Below are positions 35,815-43,836 of a stretch of DNA of 49,133 nt, one piece after another. The translations under genes and the position numbers were made by a program. This stretch comes from Rhodocyclaceae bacterium (GTDB taxonomy: Bacteria; Pseudomonadota; Gammaproteobacteria; Burkholderiales; Rhodocyclaceae), in the NCBI GenBank assembly GCA_028869135.1, contig JAGWTC010000019.1:1-49133 (forward strand). Direction: 5' to 3'. The notes under the pieces were generated by a model, which searched no databases, was not told the origin of the DNA, and was given only the letters and a program-made list of their open reading frames with translations. Positions within the stretch are counted from its first letter, which is position 1; each line of letters opens with the position of its first letter.

Positions 35815-37920
35815 TCAGCTATCGACGGTCGCCAGGGGCAGGCGGATGGTGACGACGGCACCACCGCTTTCGCGATTGCTGATGCGAATCTCGCCCTTGT
35901 GGTCGTCGATGATCTTCTTGACGATGGCGAGCCCGAGGCCCGTTCCCTTGGCCTTGGTCGTGACGTAAGGCTCGAAGGCGCGCGCCAGAATCTGCGGTGG
36001 AAAGCCGCTGCCGTTGTCGCTGACGGTCAGTGTGCCGCCGCGCGGGTCGGCGCGGGTGGCGATGGCGAGGCGCGGTTCGGGAATGTCGCCGAGCGCGTCC
36101 TGCGCGTTGCGCAGCAGATTGTGAATGACCTGGCGCATCTGGTTGGCGTCCGCCGAGACGAGGGGCAGTTCCGGCGCCAGATCGGCCTCGATGCGCACCG
36201 CCGCATTTTCGTAGAGTCCGAGCACGTCGCGCACCAGATCGTTGAGATCGACGGGCTTGAGCTCCGGCGGTGGCGTGCGCGCGTAGTCGCGGAATTCGTT
36301 GACGAGATTCTTGAGCGCCTCGACCTGATTGACGATGGTCGAGCTGGCGCGTTCAAGCATCTCGCGCTCGGGCGGCGCCAGCTTGTCGGCCAGCTTGAGC
36401 TGCAGGCGTTCGGCCGAGAGCTGGATCGGCGTCAGGGGGTTCTTGATTTCATGCGCCAGGCGACGCGCCACTTCGCCCCAGGCCGCAGTGCGCTGCGCGG
36501 AGATCAGGTCGGTCACGTCGTCAAAGACGATGACATGGCCGGCGCCGCTGGAGGCGGGCAGCGTGGTGCCGCGCAGCAGCAGGGTCTGCGCCATGCCTTC
36601 GCTGATGTCGATTTCGACTTCCTTTTGCCAGTCGCCGGGGTTTTCGCGGAAGCCTTCAAGCACCGCGTCGCAGAGCTGACGATGGATGGGCCACTCCATC
36701 AGGGGAATATTGTCGACCGGCGTCAGGTCGCTGTGCAGGATGCCGACGGCGCCGAGATTGGCGGCGCGCATGACGAAGTTGTTGTCGAAGGTGATCACGC
36801 CGGCGGAAAGATTGCCGAGCACGCTTTCGAGATAGGCACGCGCCGCTTCGGTGGCAGCGCGGTGGCGTTCGGTTTCGCGGCGCGCGTCGTCGAGCTGGCG
36901 CGTCATCTGATTGAAGGAGCGGGTCAGGATGCCCAGCTCATCGTTGCTTTCGATGGCGGCACGCGGCGTGTAGTCGCCGGCGGCGACCGCCTGAGTGCCT
37001 TCCGCCAGCAGCAGCAGCGGCTCGGCGAGACGCTCCGCCAGTGTGAAGGCCAGCGCCATGGCGGCGAAAAGCGCGAGCAGCAGCGTCAGCGTCAGCGTCA
37101 TGGTGTAAATGCGCTTCAGACCTTCCTTGCCGAGTTGCAATTCCTGGTAGTCGCGATAGGCATCCTCCACGCTGGCAGCGCTGCCAGCGAGATATACCGG
37201 CACCACATCGGTCAATTGCAGCACGCGTACTTCCCCGCCCCGCATGTACACGGGCACGAGGGCGCGCACGGTCAGCCCCTCGCTGGCTTCGCCTTCGGTC
37301 ATGGCGATACCGCGCCCCTGTCGGGCCTGGCGCAATTGCGCCAGCGTCGGGAGCTGCGGCAGCAAATTGTCGTCGTCGGCGGTGGCGCTGACCAAGGCCT
37401 GGCCGGACGAGGAGAACAGCGTCAGCGTCATCACGGTCACGCGTTCGCGCAGCCGCGACATCTGGGGCGGCGTCACGAACTCCGTATCGCCCAGCTCCAG
37501 GCTCAGGCTGCGGCCCTTGTCGAGCAGGTCGGCCTGCTGCGCTTCGAGCACGCTGCGGCCGAGAGCGAGGCCGCCTTCGAGCGCATTGTCCACGCGCACG
37601 TCGAACCAGGACTCGATGCTCTTGACCGCGAATTGCATTGAGACGCCGTAGACCAGAGCGCCCGGCAGCACGGCCATCAGGCCCAGCATCAGCAGCAGGC
37701 GGACCTTGAGGCGCGAACCGAAGACGCCGGCGCGATATTCGCGGCGCAGTTGCAGGAGCCGCGCGCCGACCAGGGTCAGCAGACCCAGCGCCAGCACCGC
37801 ATTGGCGCCGAGCAGCCAGGCGTAATGCCGCGCAAACAACGGGCTGTTGGCGCTGGCGCCCGCCAGCAGGAACAGCAGGATAGCGCCCAGCCCCAGGGAA
37901 ACAAGGATGGCGACCCTCAC
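35815..37920 (-). CDS. ntrY: NtrY-like membrane sensor histidine kinase
   Basis: A 701-residue sensor kinase. There are two to three N-terminal membrane helices (about 5-22, 35-52, 72-95), a periplasmic sensor region of about 170 residues, a helix at 271-294, HAMP (295-345), PAS (about 360-470), then the HisKA domain with phosphorylated H490 (RRLAHEIKNPLTPIQLSAERL). The ATPase domain has the N box (HNLLRNAQDAL), DNGSGFP and TKAKGTGLGLAIVKKII. It is the partner of the NtrX-like regulator. Its start overlaps DUF4390 by 4 bases. NtrYX systems respond to nitrogen or redox state in relatives; the signal here is unknown. Confidence 0.92.
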   Translation of the reverse strand: MRVAILVSLGLGAILLFLLAGASANSPLFARHYAWLLGANAVLALGLLTLVGARLLQLRREYRAGVFGSRLKVRLLLMLGLMAVLPGALVYGVSMQFAVKSIESWFDVRVDNALEGGLALGRSVLEAQQADLLDKGRSLSLELGDTEFVTPPQMSRLRERVTVMTLTLFSSSGQALVSATADDDNLLPQLPTLAQLRQARQGRGIAMTEGEASEGLTVRALVPVYMRGGEVRVLQLTDVVPVYLAGSAASVEDAYRDYQELQLGKEGLKRIYTMTLTLTLLLALFAAMALAFTLAERLAEPLLLLAEGTQAVAAGDYTPRAAIESNDELGILTRSFNQMTRQLDDARRETERHRAATEAARAYLESVLGNLSAGVITFDNNFVMRAANLGAVGILHSDLTPVDNIPLMEWPIHRQLCDAVLEGFRENPGDWQKEVEIDISEGMAQTLLLRGTTLPASSGAGHVIVFDDVTDLISAQRTAAWGEVARRLAHEIKNPLTPIQLSAERLQLKLADKLAPPEREMLERASSTIVNQVEALKNLVNEFRDYARTPPPELKPVDLNDLVRDVLGLYENAAVRIEADLAPELPLVSADANQMRQVIHNLLRNAQDALGDIPEPRLAIATRADPRGGTLTVSDNGSGFPPQILARAFEPYVTTKAKGTGLGLAIVKKIIDDHKGEIRISNRESGGAVVTIRLPLATVDS

Positions 37921-38540
37921 GGCCGTGTCTCGGTGGCCGGGCTCGCCGGCGTCGCAGGGGTGGCGGGGGAGTAGGCGGCGGGAACGTAGTGCCAGCGCAG
38001 TACGCGGGCCTCAACCTGCCAGTCGCGATTGGCGATGGCATCGACCTGCAGCGGTTTGGGCAATTGAGTGCGGTCGAGCGCCAGGCGCATGCCGACGTCG
38101 TAGCCTTCGCCGACCTTCAGCACGCCCTTGTCGGCAACGGGGACTTCGACGAAGCGCGACAGCACGCGCAGCGCTTCGTCGAGAGTGGCGAAGTTGCGAT
38201 GCAGATTGCCCGTGGTCAAGCGGTACTGGCGCGTGAGCGCGGTGTAGGAAAGCCGGTATTGCGTGGTTTTCGTCACCATGTTCTCGTTCGACCACCACCA
38301 GCGTGGCCGGGTCAGCTCGATTTCGAGCGTGAAATACAGCGGCACGCCGCGCGCCACCGCTTCCTCCAGACGGGGGCCGAGGTCGATGGTGAACTCGGCA
38401 TTGAGCGTCGTGCTGCCGTCCTCGGCAGTCGACAGCGCAGCCTTGCCGGGCTCGATGCTGCCGGCGTGCGCCAGCGTCAGCAGGCCGGCCAGAATGACGG
38501 CTGACAGGCCCCGCAGCATGCGGCCGGCAAGGCTGCGCAT
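37917..38540 (-). CDS. DUF4390 protein
   Basis: A 207-residue exported or membrane-anchored protein of family DUF4390. The N-terminal hydrophobic segment (MLRGLSAVILAGLLTLAHAG) is a signal peptide or anchor, followed by LNAEFTIDLGPRLEEAVARGVPLYFTLEIELTRPRWWWSNE and YRLSYTALTRQYRLTTG. The C-terminus is an Ala/Pro/Thr tail. The ATG at 38540 starts 5 bases after rsmB; an upstream start at 38582 would lie inside rsmB. The fixed rsmB-DUF4390-ntrY-ntrX order in Betaproteobacteria suggests a role tied to NtrYX or the envelope. Function unknown. Confidence 0.8.
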   Translation of the reverse strand: MRSLAGRMLRGLSAVILAGLLTLAHAGSIEPGKAALSTAEDGSTTLNAEFTIDLGPRLEEAVARGVPLYFTLEIELTRPRWWWSNENMVTKTTQYRLSYTALTRQYRLTTGNLHRNFATLDEALRVLSRFVEVPVADKGVLKVGEGYDVGMRLALDRTQLPKPLQVDAIANRDWQVEARVLRWHYVPAAYSPATPATPASPATETRP

Positions 38541-38544
38541 GCGC

Positions 38545-39840
38545 TCAAACAGCTTTTTGCAGCAGGGCGTAATAAAAACCATCCTGTTCCGGGTCGGGAG
38601 TCAGTTGCAGTTCGGATTGTCCGTCGATGTCTATGCGTACGGCATCGGCATGACGCCCGACGAAGGCGGCCACCTGTGCGCCGTTCTCCTGAGGAAAAAT
38701 CGAGCAGGTGCAGTAGAGGATTTTGCCACCCGGAGACAGGGTTCGCCATAAAGCGTCGAGAATGCGCTGCTGGCTTGTGGCAAATGCGCCAATGTCGGCT
38801 TCGCGCCGCAACCATTTGATATCGGGATGGCGGCGCGCTACACCGGAAGCCGAGCAGGGCACGTCGGCGAGAATGCGGTCGAAGGGCTGACCCTGCCACC
38901 AGGCGTCGAGATCGGCGCAATCCGCCGTTTTTACTGTCGCTTTGAGGCCTAATCGCTGCAGATTGTCATCAATGCGTCTGGCCCGCCCGGGATCAAGTTC
39001 CAGCGCCGTGAGTTCCAGGTCGGCCGATTCCAGCAGATGCGCAGTCTTGCCGCCGGGGGCGGCGCAGGCATCCAGAACTCGCATGCCGGAGTGCACATCG
39101 AGCAGCCGGGCGGCGCGTTGCGCGCCCCAGTCCTGCACCGAGGCATGGCCGGCGGCAAAGCCGGGCAGGGCGTCTACAGGCTGCGGTCGTTCCAGCATGA
39201 CGGCGGTGTCGTCGAGCGCGCGCGCGGCGATGCCGACAGCCGCCAGTCGCGCGATGTAGCCGGCGGCGTCATCGTGGCGGCGATTGACGCGCAAGGTCAT
39301 GGGCGGATGCGTGTTGGCGGCGCCGAGTACGGCTTCCCAGGCCTGCGGATAGGCGGCCCGGACCGCATCGATCCACCATTGCGGATGCTGCCAGCGCGCG
39401 ATGGCATCGGTGGCGATGCCGGCATCCAGTTCGGCTCGTTGGCGCAGAGCGTTGCGCAGAATGGCGTTGACCAGGCCGCGAAACTTGCCGTGCGCCAGCG
39501 TGGCACCCGCCGTGACGGCCTGGTCGACGATGGTATGGCTGTCTTCGGGGCGGGCGTCAAGACGATAGAGCGCCGCCAGCAGCAGGCAGCGCAGGCGCGG
39601 CTCGGTCAGTGGCGAACGCAGCAGCCGGCGCAGCACGAAATCGCCGCGACCGTAGGCGCGCAGGGTGCCGTAAGCCAGATCCTGAATCGCGCCACGCTGC
39701 GATGGCGATGGCGCATGCTTCTGCCAGCAGGTGGCCAGCGCCGCATCCAGCGTGCGGCCTTCGGATACGGCCGTGATCGCCTCGGCGGCGCGCAGCAGGG
39801 CGAAGGCGAGGGAGTCGGGGGCGAGCTTGGCTGGTTTCAC
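38545..39840 (-). CDS. rsmB: 16S rRNA m5C967 methyltransferase RsmB
   Basis: A 431-residue enzyme with an N-terminal NusB-like domain (about 10-150) and a C-terminal Rossmann methyltransferase. Landmarks are VLDACAAPGGKTAHLLE (SAM binding), DRILADVPCSASGVARRHPDIKWLRR with the catalytic-cycle PCS cysteine, and a second conserved cysteine in LYCTCSIFPQENGAQV. It starts with GTG and has no strong ribosome binding site. fmt and def, its frequent neighbours, are absent. Confidence 0.95.
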   Translation of the reverse strand: MKPAKLAPDSLAFALLRAAEAITAVSEGRTLDAALATCWQKHAPSPSQRGAIQDLAYGTLRAYGRGDFVLRRLLRSPLTEPRLRCLLLAALYRLDARPEDSHTIVDQAVTAGATLAHGKFRGLVNAILRNALRQRAELDAGIATDAIARWQHPQWWIDAVRAAYPQAWEAVLGAANTHPPMTLRVNRRHDDAAGYIARLAAVGIAARALDDTAVMLERPQPVDALPGFAAGHASVQDWGAQRAARLLDVHSGMRVLDACAAPGGKTAHLLESADLELTALELDPGRARRIDDNLQRLGLKATVKTADCADLDAWWQGQPFDRILADVPCSASGVARRHPDIKWLRREADIGAFATSQQRILDALWRTLSPGGKILYCTCSIFPQENGAQVAAFVGRHADAVRIDIDGQSELQLTPDPEQDGFYYALLQKAV

Positions 39841-39957
39841 GGCAGGGTTGCGACAGTAACGACGCGCAAGTGTAGCCGCAAAGCGCCGCTATGCCGCGGC
39901 CGGATTACGGCGGAAAACCCTTTGTTACCTGATCAGGGCATGGTCCGGCGAGCTGCG

Positions 39958-41217
39958 CTATTTGCGATTGGAGCCGGCAACGATGTCGAAGCGATACAGC
40001 CGGCATTCGAGCGGACCGTTGAACAGCGGCACCTTGCGGCTGGGTTTCAGGCCGATCAGCTTGGGCAGGCGTTCGTCGGCGGTGAGTAGCCAGCAGGTCC
40101 ATCCCGGGAAGTTGCGCTTCAACGCATCGCCGAGCCGGGGATAGAAGGCGGCCAGCTCGTCGGCCTCGCCCAGGCGTTCGCCATAGGGCAGGTTGGCAAC
40201 GAGGATGCCGCTTTCCGCCGGCGCTTCCAATTCCAGCATGTCGCTTTGCATGACCTCGACCAGATCGTCGACGCCGGCATGGGCAAGGTTCTGCTGTGCG
40301 CGCTCGACGATTTCGGGATCAATGTCGCTGCCCCAGATCGGCAGGCTGTCCGGATTGCTGCGCATCTGCGCGGCCTCCTCGCGCAGCGTGTTCCACAGCT
40401 TGGCGTCGAAACCGAGCAGGCGTTCGAGGCCGAACTCGCCGGTGTCGCGAGACAGGCCCGACGCTTCCATCAGGCTTTGCTGTGCGGCCTCGAGCAGGAA
40501 GGTGCCGCTGCCGCACATCGGATCCAGCAGCGGAATACCGGGCTTCCAGCCGGCGATCTGCAGAATGCCGGCAGCGAGATTTTCCTTGAGCGGTGCTTCG
40601 ACCTTGGCGACCTTGTGGCCACGCAGCCACAGCGGCTCGCCCGAGGTATCGATGTACAGTGTCGCCTCGTTGGCGGTCAGGAAGAGGTGAATGCGTACGT
40701 CCGGATTGGCCGTGTTGATGCTCGGGCGGCGGCCGGTATCGACGCGGAAGCGGTCCACGATGGCATCCTTCACTTTCAGCGTGATGAACTCCAGGCTCTT
40801 GATCGGCGCTCGAATCGCGGTGACGTAGACGCGCAGGGTGCGGTCGGCATCGAAGCGCTTGGACCAGTCTACATCGCTGGCGATCTGGTAGATGTCGGCT
40901 TCGTTGCGGTAGCTGGCGTGCGCCACGCGCAGCAGAATGCGCGTGGCCAGACGCGAGTGCAGATTGGCGAGATAGCAGGTCTCGCGCGTGCCGTTGAAGT
41001 GCACGCCGCCGGGCACGATGTGACACTGCTTGGCGCCGTACTTCTGCAGTTCTTCGACAAGCGCCTCTTCCATGCCGCGCGGCACCGGCGCAAACATCTG
41101 CCAGCCGCCGGCATTACGCGAAGGAACGGGCGGCGCGTCGGCCTTGGCCCCGCTTTGCAGCGCGCCGGAGGGTACACGCCGAACGATGCGGGCTTTGGGT
41201 TTTTCTGAATCGCTCAA
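39958..41217 (-). CDS. THUMP-domain RNA methyltransferase (RlmL N-terminal type)
   Basis: A 419-residue class I methyltransferase corresponding to the RlmL half of E. coli RlmKL, which makes m2G2445 in 23S rRNA. After a basic, disordered N-terminus comes a THUMP domain (about 50-160), then the Rossmann domain with LLDPMCGSGTFLLEAAQQ and the catalytic NLPYGERLG. The start appears to be TTG, overlapping the hemJ-like stop (TTGA); no better ATG occurs before the conserved region. A 117-base gap without clear signals separates it from rsmB. Confidence 0.88.
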   Translation of the reverse strand: MSDSEKPKARIVRRVPSGALQSGAKADAPPVPSRNAGGWQMFAPVPRGMEEALVEELQKYGAKQCHIVPGGVHFNGTRETCYLANLHSRLATRILLRVAHASYRNEADIYQIASDVDWSKRFDADRTLRVYVTAIRAPIKSLEFITLKVKDAIVDRFRVDTGRRPSINTANPDVRIHLFLTANEATLYIDTSGEPLWLRGHKVAKVEAPLKENLAAGILQIAGWKPGIPLLDPMCGSGTFLLEAAQQSLMEASGLSRDTGEFGLERLLGFDAKLWNTLREEAAQMRSNPDSLPIWGSDIDPEIVERAQQNLAHAGVDDLVEVMQSDMLELEAPAESGILVANLPYGERLGEADELAAFYPRLGDALKRNFPGWTCWLLTADERLPKLIGLKPSRKVPLFNGPLECRLYRFDIVAGSNRK

Positions 41218-41630
41218 AACGGTTTCACCACAACAAGAATCACAATTGCGAACAAGGCAAGCACAGGTATTTCATTGAATATGCGATACCAGACATGACT
41301 GCGGGCGTTGCGGCCGCCGGCGAACTCGCGCAGCAGCCTGCCGCAGTAGTAGTAATAGCCGATCAGGCCGATGGCCAGCGCCAGCTTGGCATGCAGCCAG
41401 CCGCCGCCGATGCCGTAGTAGAGCCACAGGATGCCGCCGAAGAGGACGGTCAGCCCCATCAGCGGGTGGCCGAAGCGATAGAGCTTCCTGGCCATCAGCA
41501 GCAGACGCTCGCGTTCGACTGTGCTGTCCGCCGGCAGCATGGCGAGATTCACGAAGATGCGCGGCAGGTAGAACAGCGCGGCGAACCAACTGACCACGAA
41601 GATGATGTGCAGGGCTTTTATCCAGAGCAT
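41214..41630 (-). CDS. hemJ: HemJ-like protoporphyrinogen oxidase family membrane protein
   Basis: A 138-residue, four-helix membrane protein. MLWIKALHIIFVVSWFAALFYLPRIFVNLA contains the conserved membrane histidine H8, and LYRFGHPLMGLTVLFGGILWLYYG and WYRIFNEIPVLALFAIVILVVVKPF follow. These are HemJ (UPF0093) features; HemJ converts protoporphyrinogen IX to protoporphyrin IX in bacteria lacking HemG/HemY. A CopD-like assignment is the alternative because both families share this fold. Overlaps the methyltransferase by 4 bases and follows the epimerase-like gene by 17 bases. Confidence 0.82.
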   Translation of the reverse strand: MLWIKALHIIFVVSWFAALFYLPRIFVNLAMLPADSTVERERLLLMARKLYRFGHPLMGLTVLFGGILWLYYGIGGGWLHAKLALAIGLIGYYYYCGRLLREFAGGRNARSHVWYRIFNEIPVLALFAIVILVVVKPF

Positions 41631-41647
41631 GATTTTCTCTTCCGCGC

Positions 41648-42718
41648 CTAAGCGCTCGGGGCCAGTTCGAAGAACAGCGGCAACTGGACTTCCTCGCGGC
41701 GCGGCTTCCTGCTCTTGCGCTTCTTGGCGGTAGCGGTCTTGCCCTTGGCCTTGCCGCTCCTGCCTTCGTCCGCCTTGGGTTTGGGTTTGGTCGTGGACTT
41801 GGGCTTGGCTTTGGGGCGCGGCGGCGTTTCGTCCGTGCCCGCATCCGCCGCCGGCTGCCTGGCTGCGGCGATGCCCTCCTGCACGGTGGGATAGGCGAGC
41901 TTGAGGCCGAGTTCGCGCTTGATGCGCTCGTTATTGAGACGCCGCGATTCGCGCACGAAGGACATCAGGGCCGGCGACAATTGCTCCTCGGCCGTGGCGC
42001 GATCGACACGCGGTGGCGCTGGCAGTTCGAAGGCCTCAGCCAGTTGCGTGAACCAGTCGCCCATTTTCAGCGCGCTGTCGTCGGTGGCGTTGTAGGCGCG
42101 GTTGCTGCGGCCGTGCGTCAGCGCCAGCACCACGGCGTGGGCCAGATCGTCGGCATGGATATGGTTGCTGTAGCTGTCTTCGTCCGCGTTCAGGACCGGA
42201 TCGCCGCGTTTGACACGTTCCAGCGGCAGACGGTCGGCGGCGTAGATGCCCGGCGCGCGCAGGATGCTGACCTTGGTGCGGGTGTGGCGGCCGAACTCGC
42301 GCAGCAGGGTTTCGGCGGCGACGCGGCGCGTGGCGCGGGCGCTCTCCGGGTGCACGGCGCGGGTTTCGTCGACCTCGGCGCCCTCGCAATTGCCATACAC
42401 ACCGCTGGTGCTGATGTACACAATGCGGCGTGGTAGACTTTTCCCGGTTTGCAGGGCGGCCAACAGGTGCTGAGTGCGCGTATCGGCGGCAATGTCGCTG
42501 TCGGCCGGCGGGGCGCTGTGCAGGATCACGTCGGCCAGCCCGGCCAGGCGCTTCAAGCTGGCCGGCTGATCCAGATCGCCGACGATCTGGGTCACGCCGA
42601 GCGCGCGCAGGGCCGCATCGGGCTTGCGCACCAGGGCGTAGACGCGATAGCGTCTTAGCAGCCGGGGCAAGGCGCGACGTGCAACGTCCCCGCAACCGAT
42701 GATCAATAATCTCTGCAA
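41648..42718 (-). CDS. Epimerase-like NAD(P)-binding protein with Lys-rich tail and possible clamp motif
   Basis: A 356-residue protein. Residues 1 to about 285 are an extended-SDR/epimerase fold: MQRLLIIGCGDVARRALPRLLRR (GxGxxA nucleotide loop), VGDLDQPASL, VYISTSGVYGNCEG, ILRAPGIYA and NHIHADDLAHAVVLAL. The usual YxxxK pair is not in place (ARATRRVAAE occupies that position), so catalysis is doubtful. The last 70 residues are a low-complexity Lys/Pro/Arg tail ending VQLPLFFELAPSA; QLPLF (345-349) resembles the bacterial beta-clamp-binding pentapeptide. It is followed by the HemJ-like gene. Substrate unknown. Confidence 0.75.
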   Translation of the reverse strand: MQRLLIIGCGDVARRALPRLLRRYRVYALVRKPDAALRALGVTQIVGDLDQPASLKRLAGLADVILHSAPPADSDIAADTRTQHLLAALQTGKSLPRRIVYISTSGVYGNCEGAEVDETRAVHPESARATRRVAAETLLREFGRHTRTKVSILRAPGIYAADRLPLERVKRGDPVLNADEDSYSNHIHADDLAHAVVLALTHGRSNRAYNATDDSALKMGDWFTQLAEAFELPAPPRVDRATAEEQLSPALMSFVRESRRLNNERIKRELGLKLAYPTVQEGIAAARQPAADAGTDETPPRPKAKPKSTTKPKPKADEGRSGKAKGKTATAKKRKSRKPRREEVQLPLFFELAPSA

Positions 42719-42778
42719 AGCTGTCTGACCCTGCTCTTTGGAGTATCCGGGAATGTACTTGCCCGGTTCCGCAAATAT

Positions 42779-42829
42779 ATGAAGGAGGAAGGGGGCGAGC
42801 CCCTTCCTAATGTTGGCATTATCTCATGA
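42779..42829 (+). CDS. Candidate 16-codon leader ORF before the reductase gene
   Basis: ATG at 42779 to TGA at 42827-42829 encodes MKEEGGEPLPNVGIIS. The TGA overlaps the reductase ATG (42826) as ATGA. The downstream gene has no ribosome binding site of its own in the 17 bases before its start, so coupling through this small frame is conceivable. The small frame also lacks a clear ribosome binding site, and it contains the palindrome at 42786-42808, so it may be fortuitous. Confidence 0.3.
   Translation: MKEEGGEPLPNVGIIS
42786..42808. repeat. G/C-rich palindrome upstream of the reductase gene
   Basis: Exact 9-base arms AGGAAGGGG / CCCCTTCCT with a 5-base loop (GCGAG). It shares the core string with a palindrome in livF (45749-45769). 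On the transcript it would fold 17 bases before the reductase start codon. Confidence 0.6.
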
Positions 42830-43836
42830 CGCACCAGATCACCCTGAAGCCGAGCGGCCACACCTATACGGTGGCGGACGACCAGATTCTGCTCGAAGCG
42901 GCGCTCGACGCCGGCTATGTCCTCCCCTACGGTTGCCGCAACGGCGCCTGCGGCTCCTGCCGCGCCAAGGTGCTGGAGGGCACGGTAGACCACGGCCGCT
43001 CGCAGAAGGGTGCGCTGCCGGACAACGCCCGCGACGAGGGCTACACGCTGCTGTGCTGCGCCACGGCGCAATCGGACGTGGTGATCGAATGCCGCGAACT
43101 CGCCGACAGCAGCGAATACCCGGTCAAGATCATGCCCTGCCGCGTGCAGGAGCTGACCCGGCTGGCCGACGACGTGATGCAGATCGGCCTCAAGTTGCCG
43201 GTGAACGAGCGTCTGGCGTTCCGCGCCGGCCAGTACATCGAGTTCATGCTCAAGGGCGGCGGCCGCCGTGCCTTCTCGATCGCCAACGCACCGCATGACG
43301 ACGGCTTGTTGCAGGTGCATGTGCGCAAGATTGAAGGCGGCAAGTTTACCGGCCATGTCTTCGACGCCATGCAAATCAAGGAAATCCTGCGCTTCGAGGG
43401 CCCGCACGGCACCTTCCACCTGCGCGAGGAATCGGACAAGCCGGTCATCCTGCTGGCCGGGGGGACCGGCTTTGCGCCGATCAAGTCCATCGTCGAGCAT
43501 GCCATTCACAACCATATCCGGCGGCCGATGAAGCTCTATTGGGGCGCGCGCAATCGCGCCGGACTCTACATGCATGAGCTGGCCCAGCAATGGGCGGCCG
43601 AGCATGCGCATATCGAATACATCCCGGTGCTGTCCGAGGCCGGTTCCGATGATGCGTGGAACGGACGCTCGGGACTGGTTCACCAGGCCGTTCTCGACGA
43701 TCTGACAGACTTCTCCGCCCATCAGGTTTATGCTTGCGGCGCACCGGGCATGATAGAGGCGGCGCGTGACGATTTTTGCGCCCGCGGCCTGCCCGCCGAC
43801 GAATTCTTTGCGGACGCATTCACCTTCTCCACATGA
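42826..43836 (+). CDS. 2Fe-2S ferredoxin-type NAD(P)H oxidoreductase (AscD/CDP-glucoseen reductase-like)
   Basis: A 336-residue electron-transfer flavoprotein. An N-terminal plant-type 2Fe-2S domain carries CRNGACGSCRAKV and the fourth cysteine in LLCCATAQSD. An FAD domain includes FRAGQYIEFMLKGGGRRAFSIANAP, and an NAD(P) domain has VILLAGGTGFAPIKSIVEH and ends DEFFADAFTF. The annotation CDP-6-deoxy-3,4-glucoseen reductase is common for this family in Betaproteobacteria, but no deoxysugar genes are here; a reductase feeding some oxygenase or radical enzyme is equally possible. Its stop overlaps the HDOD gene start (ATGA). Confidence 0.88.
   Translation: MTHQITLKPSGHTYTVADDQILLEAALDAGYVLPYGCRNGACGSCRAKVLEGTVDHGRSQKGALPDNARDEGYTLLCCATAQSDVVIECRELADSSEYPVKIMPCRVQELTRLADDVMQIGLKLPVNERLAFRAGQYIEFMLKGGGRRAFSIANAPHDDGLLQVHVRKIEGGKFTGHVFDAMQIKEILRFEGPHGTFHLREESDKPVILLAGGTGFAPIKSIVEHAIHNHIRRPMKLYWGARNRAGLYMHELAQQWAAEHAHIEYIPVLSEAGSDDAWNGRSGLVHQAVLDDLTDFSAHQVYACGAPGMIEAARDDFCARGLPADEFFADAFTFST

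Noticed and set aside
42751-42770. GGAATGTACTTG string recalling the palindromic element at 892-907
   Set aside because: Only about ten bases are shared and the flanks differ (CCGGG/CCCGG arms), so I do not count it as a second copy.
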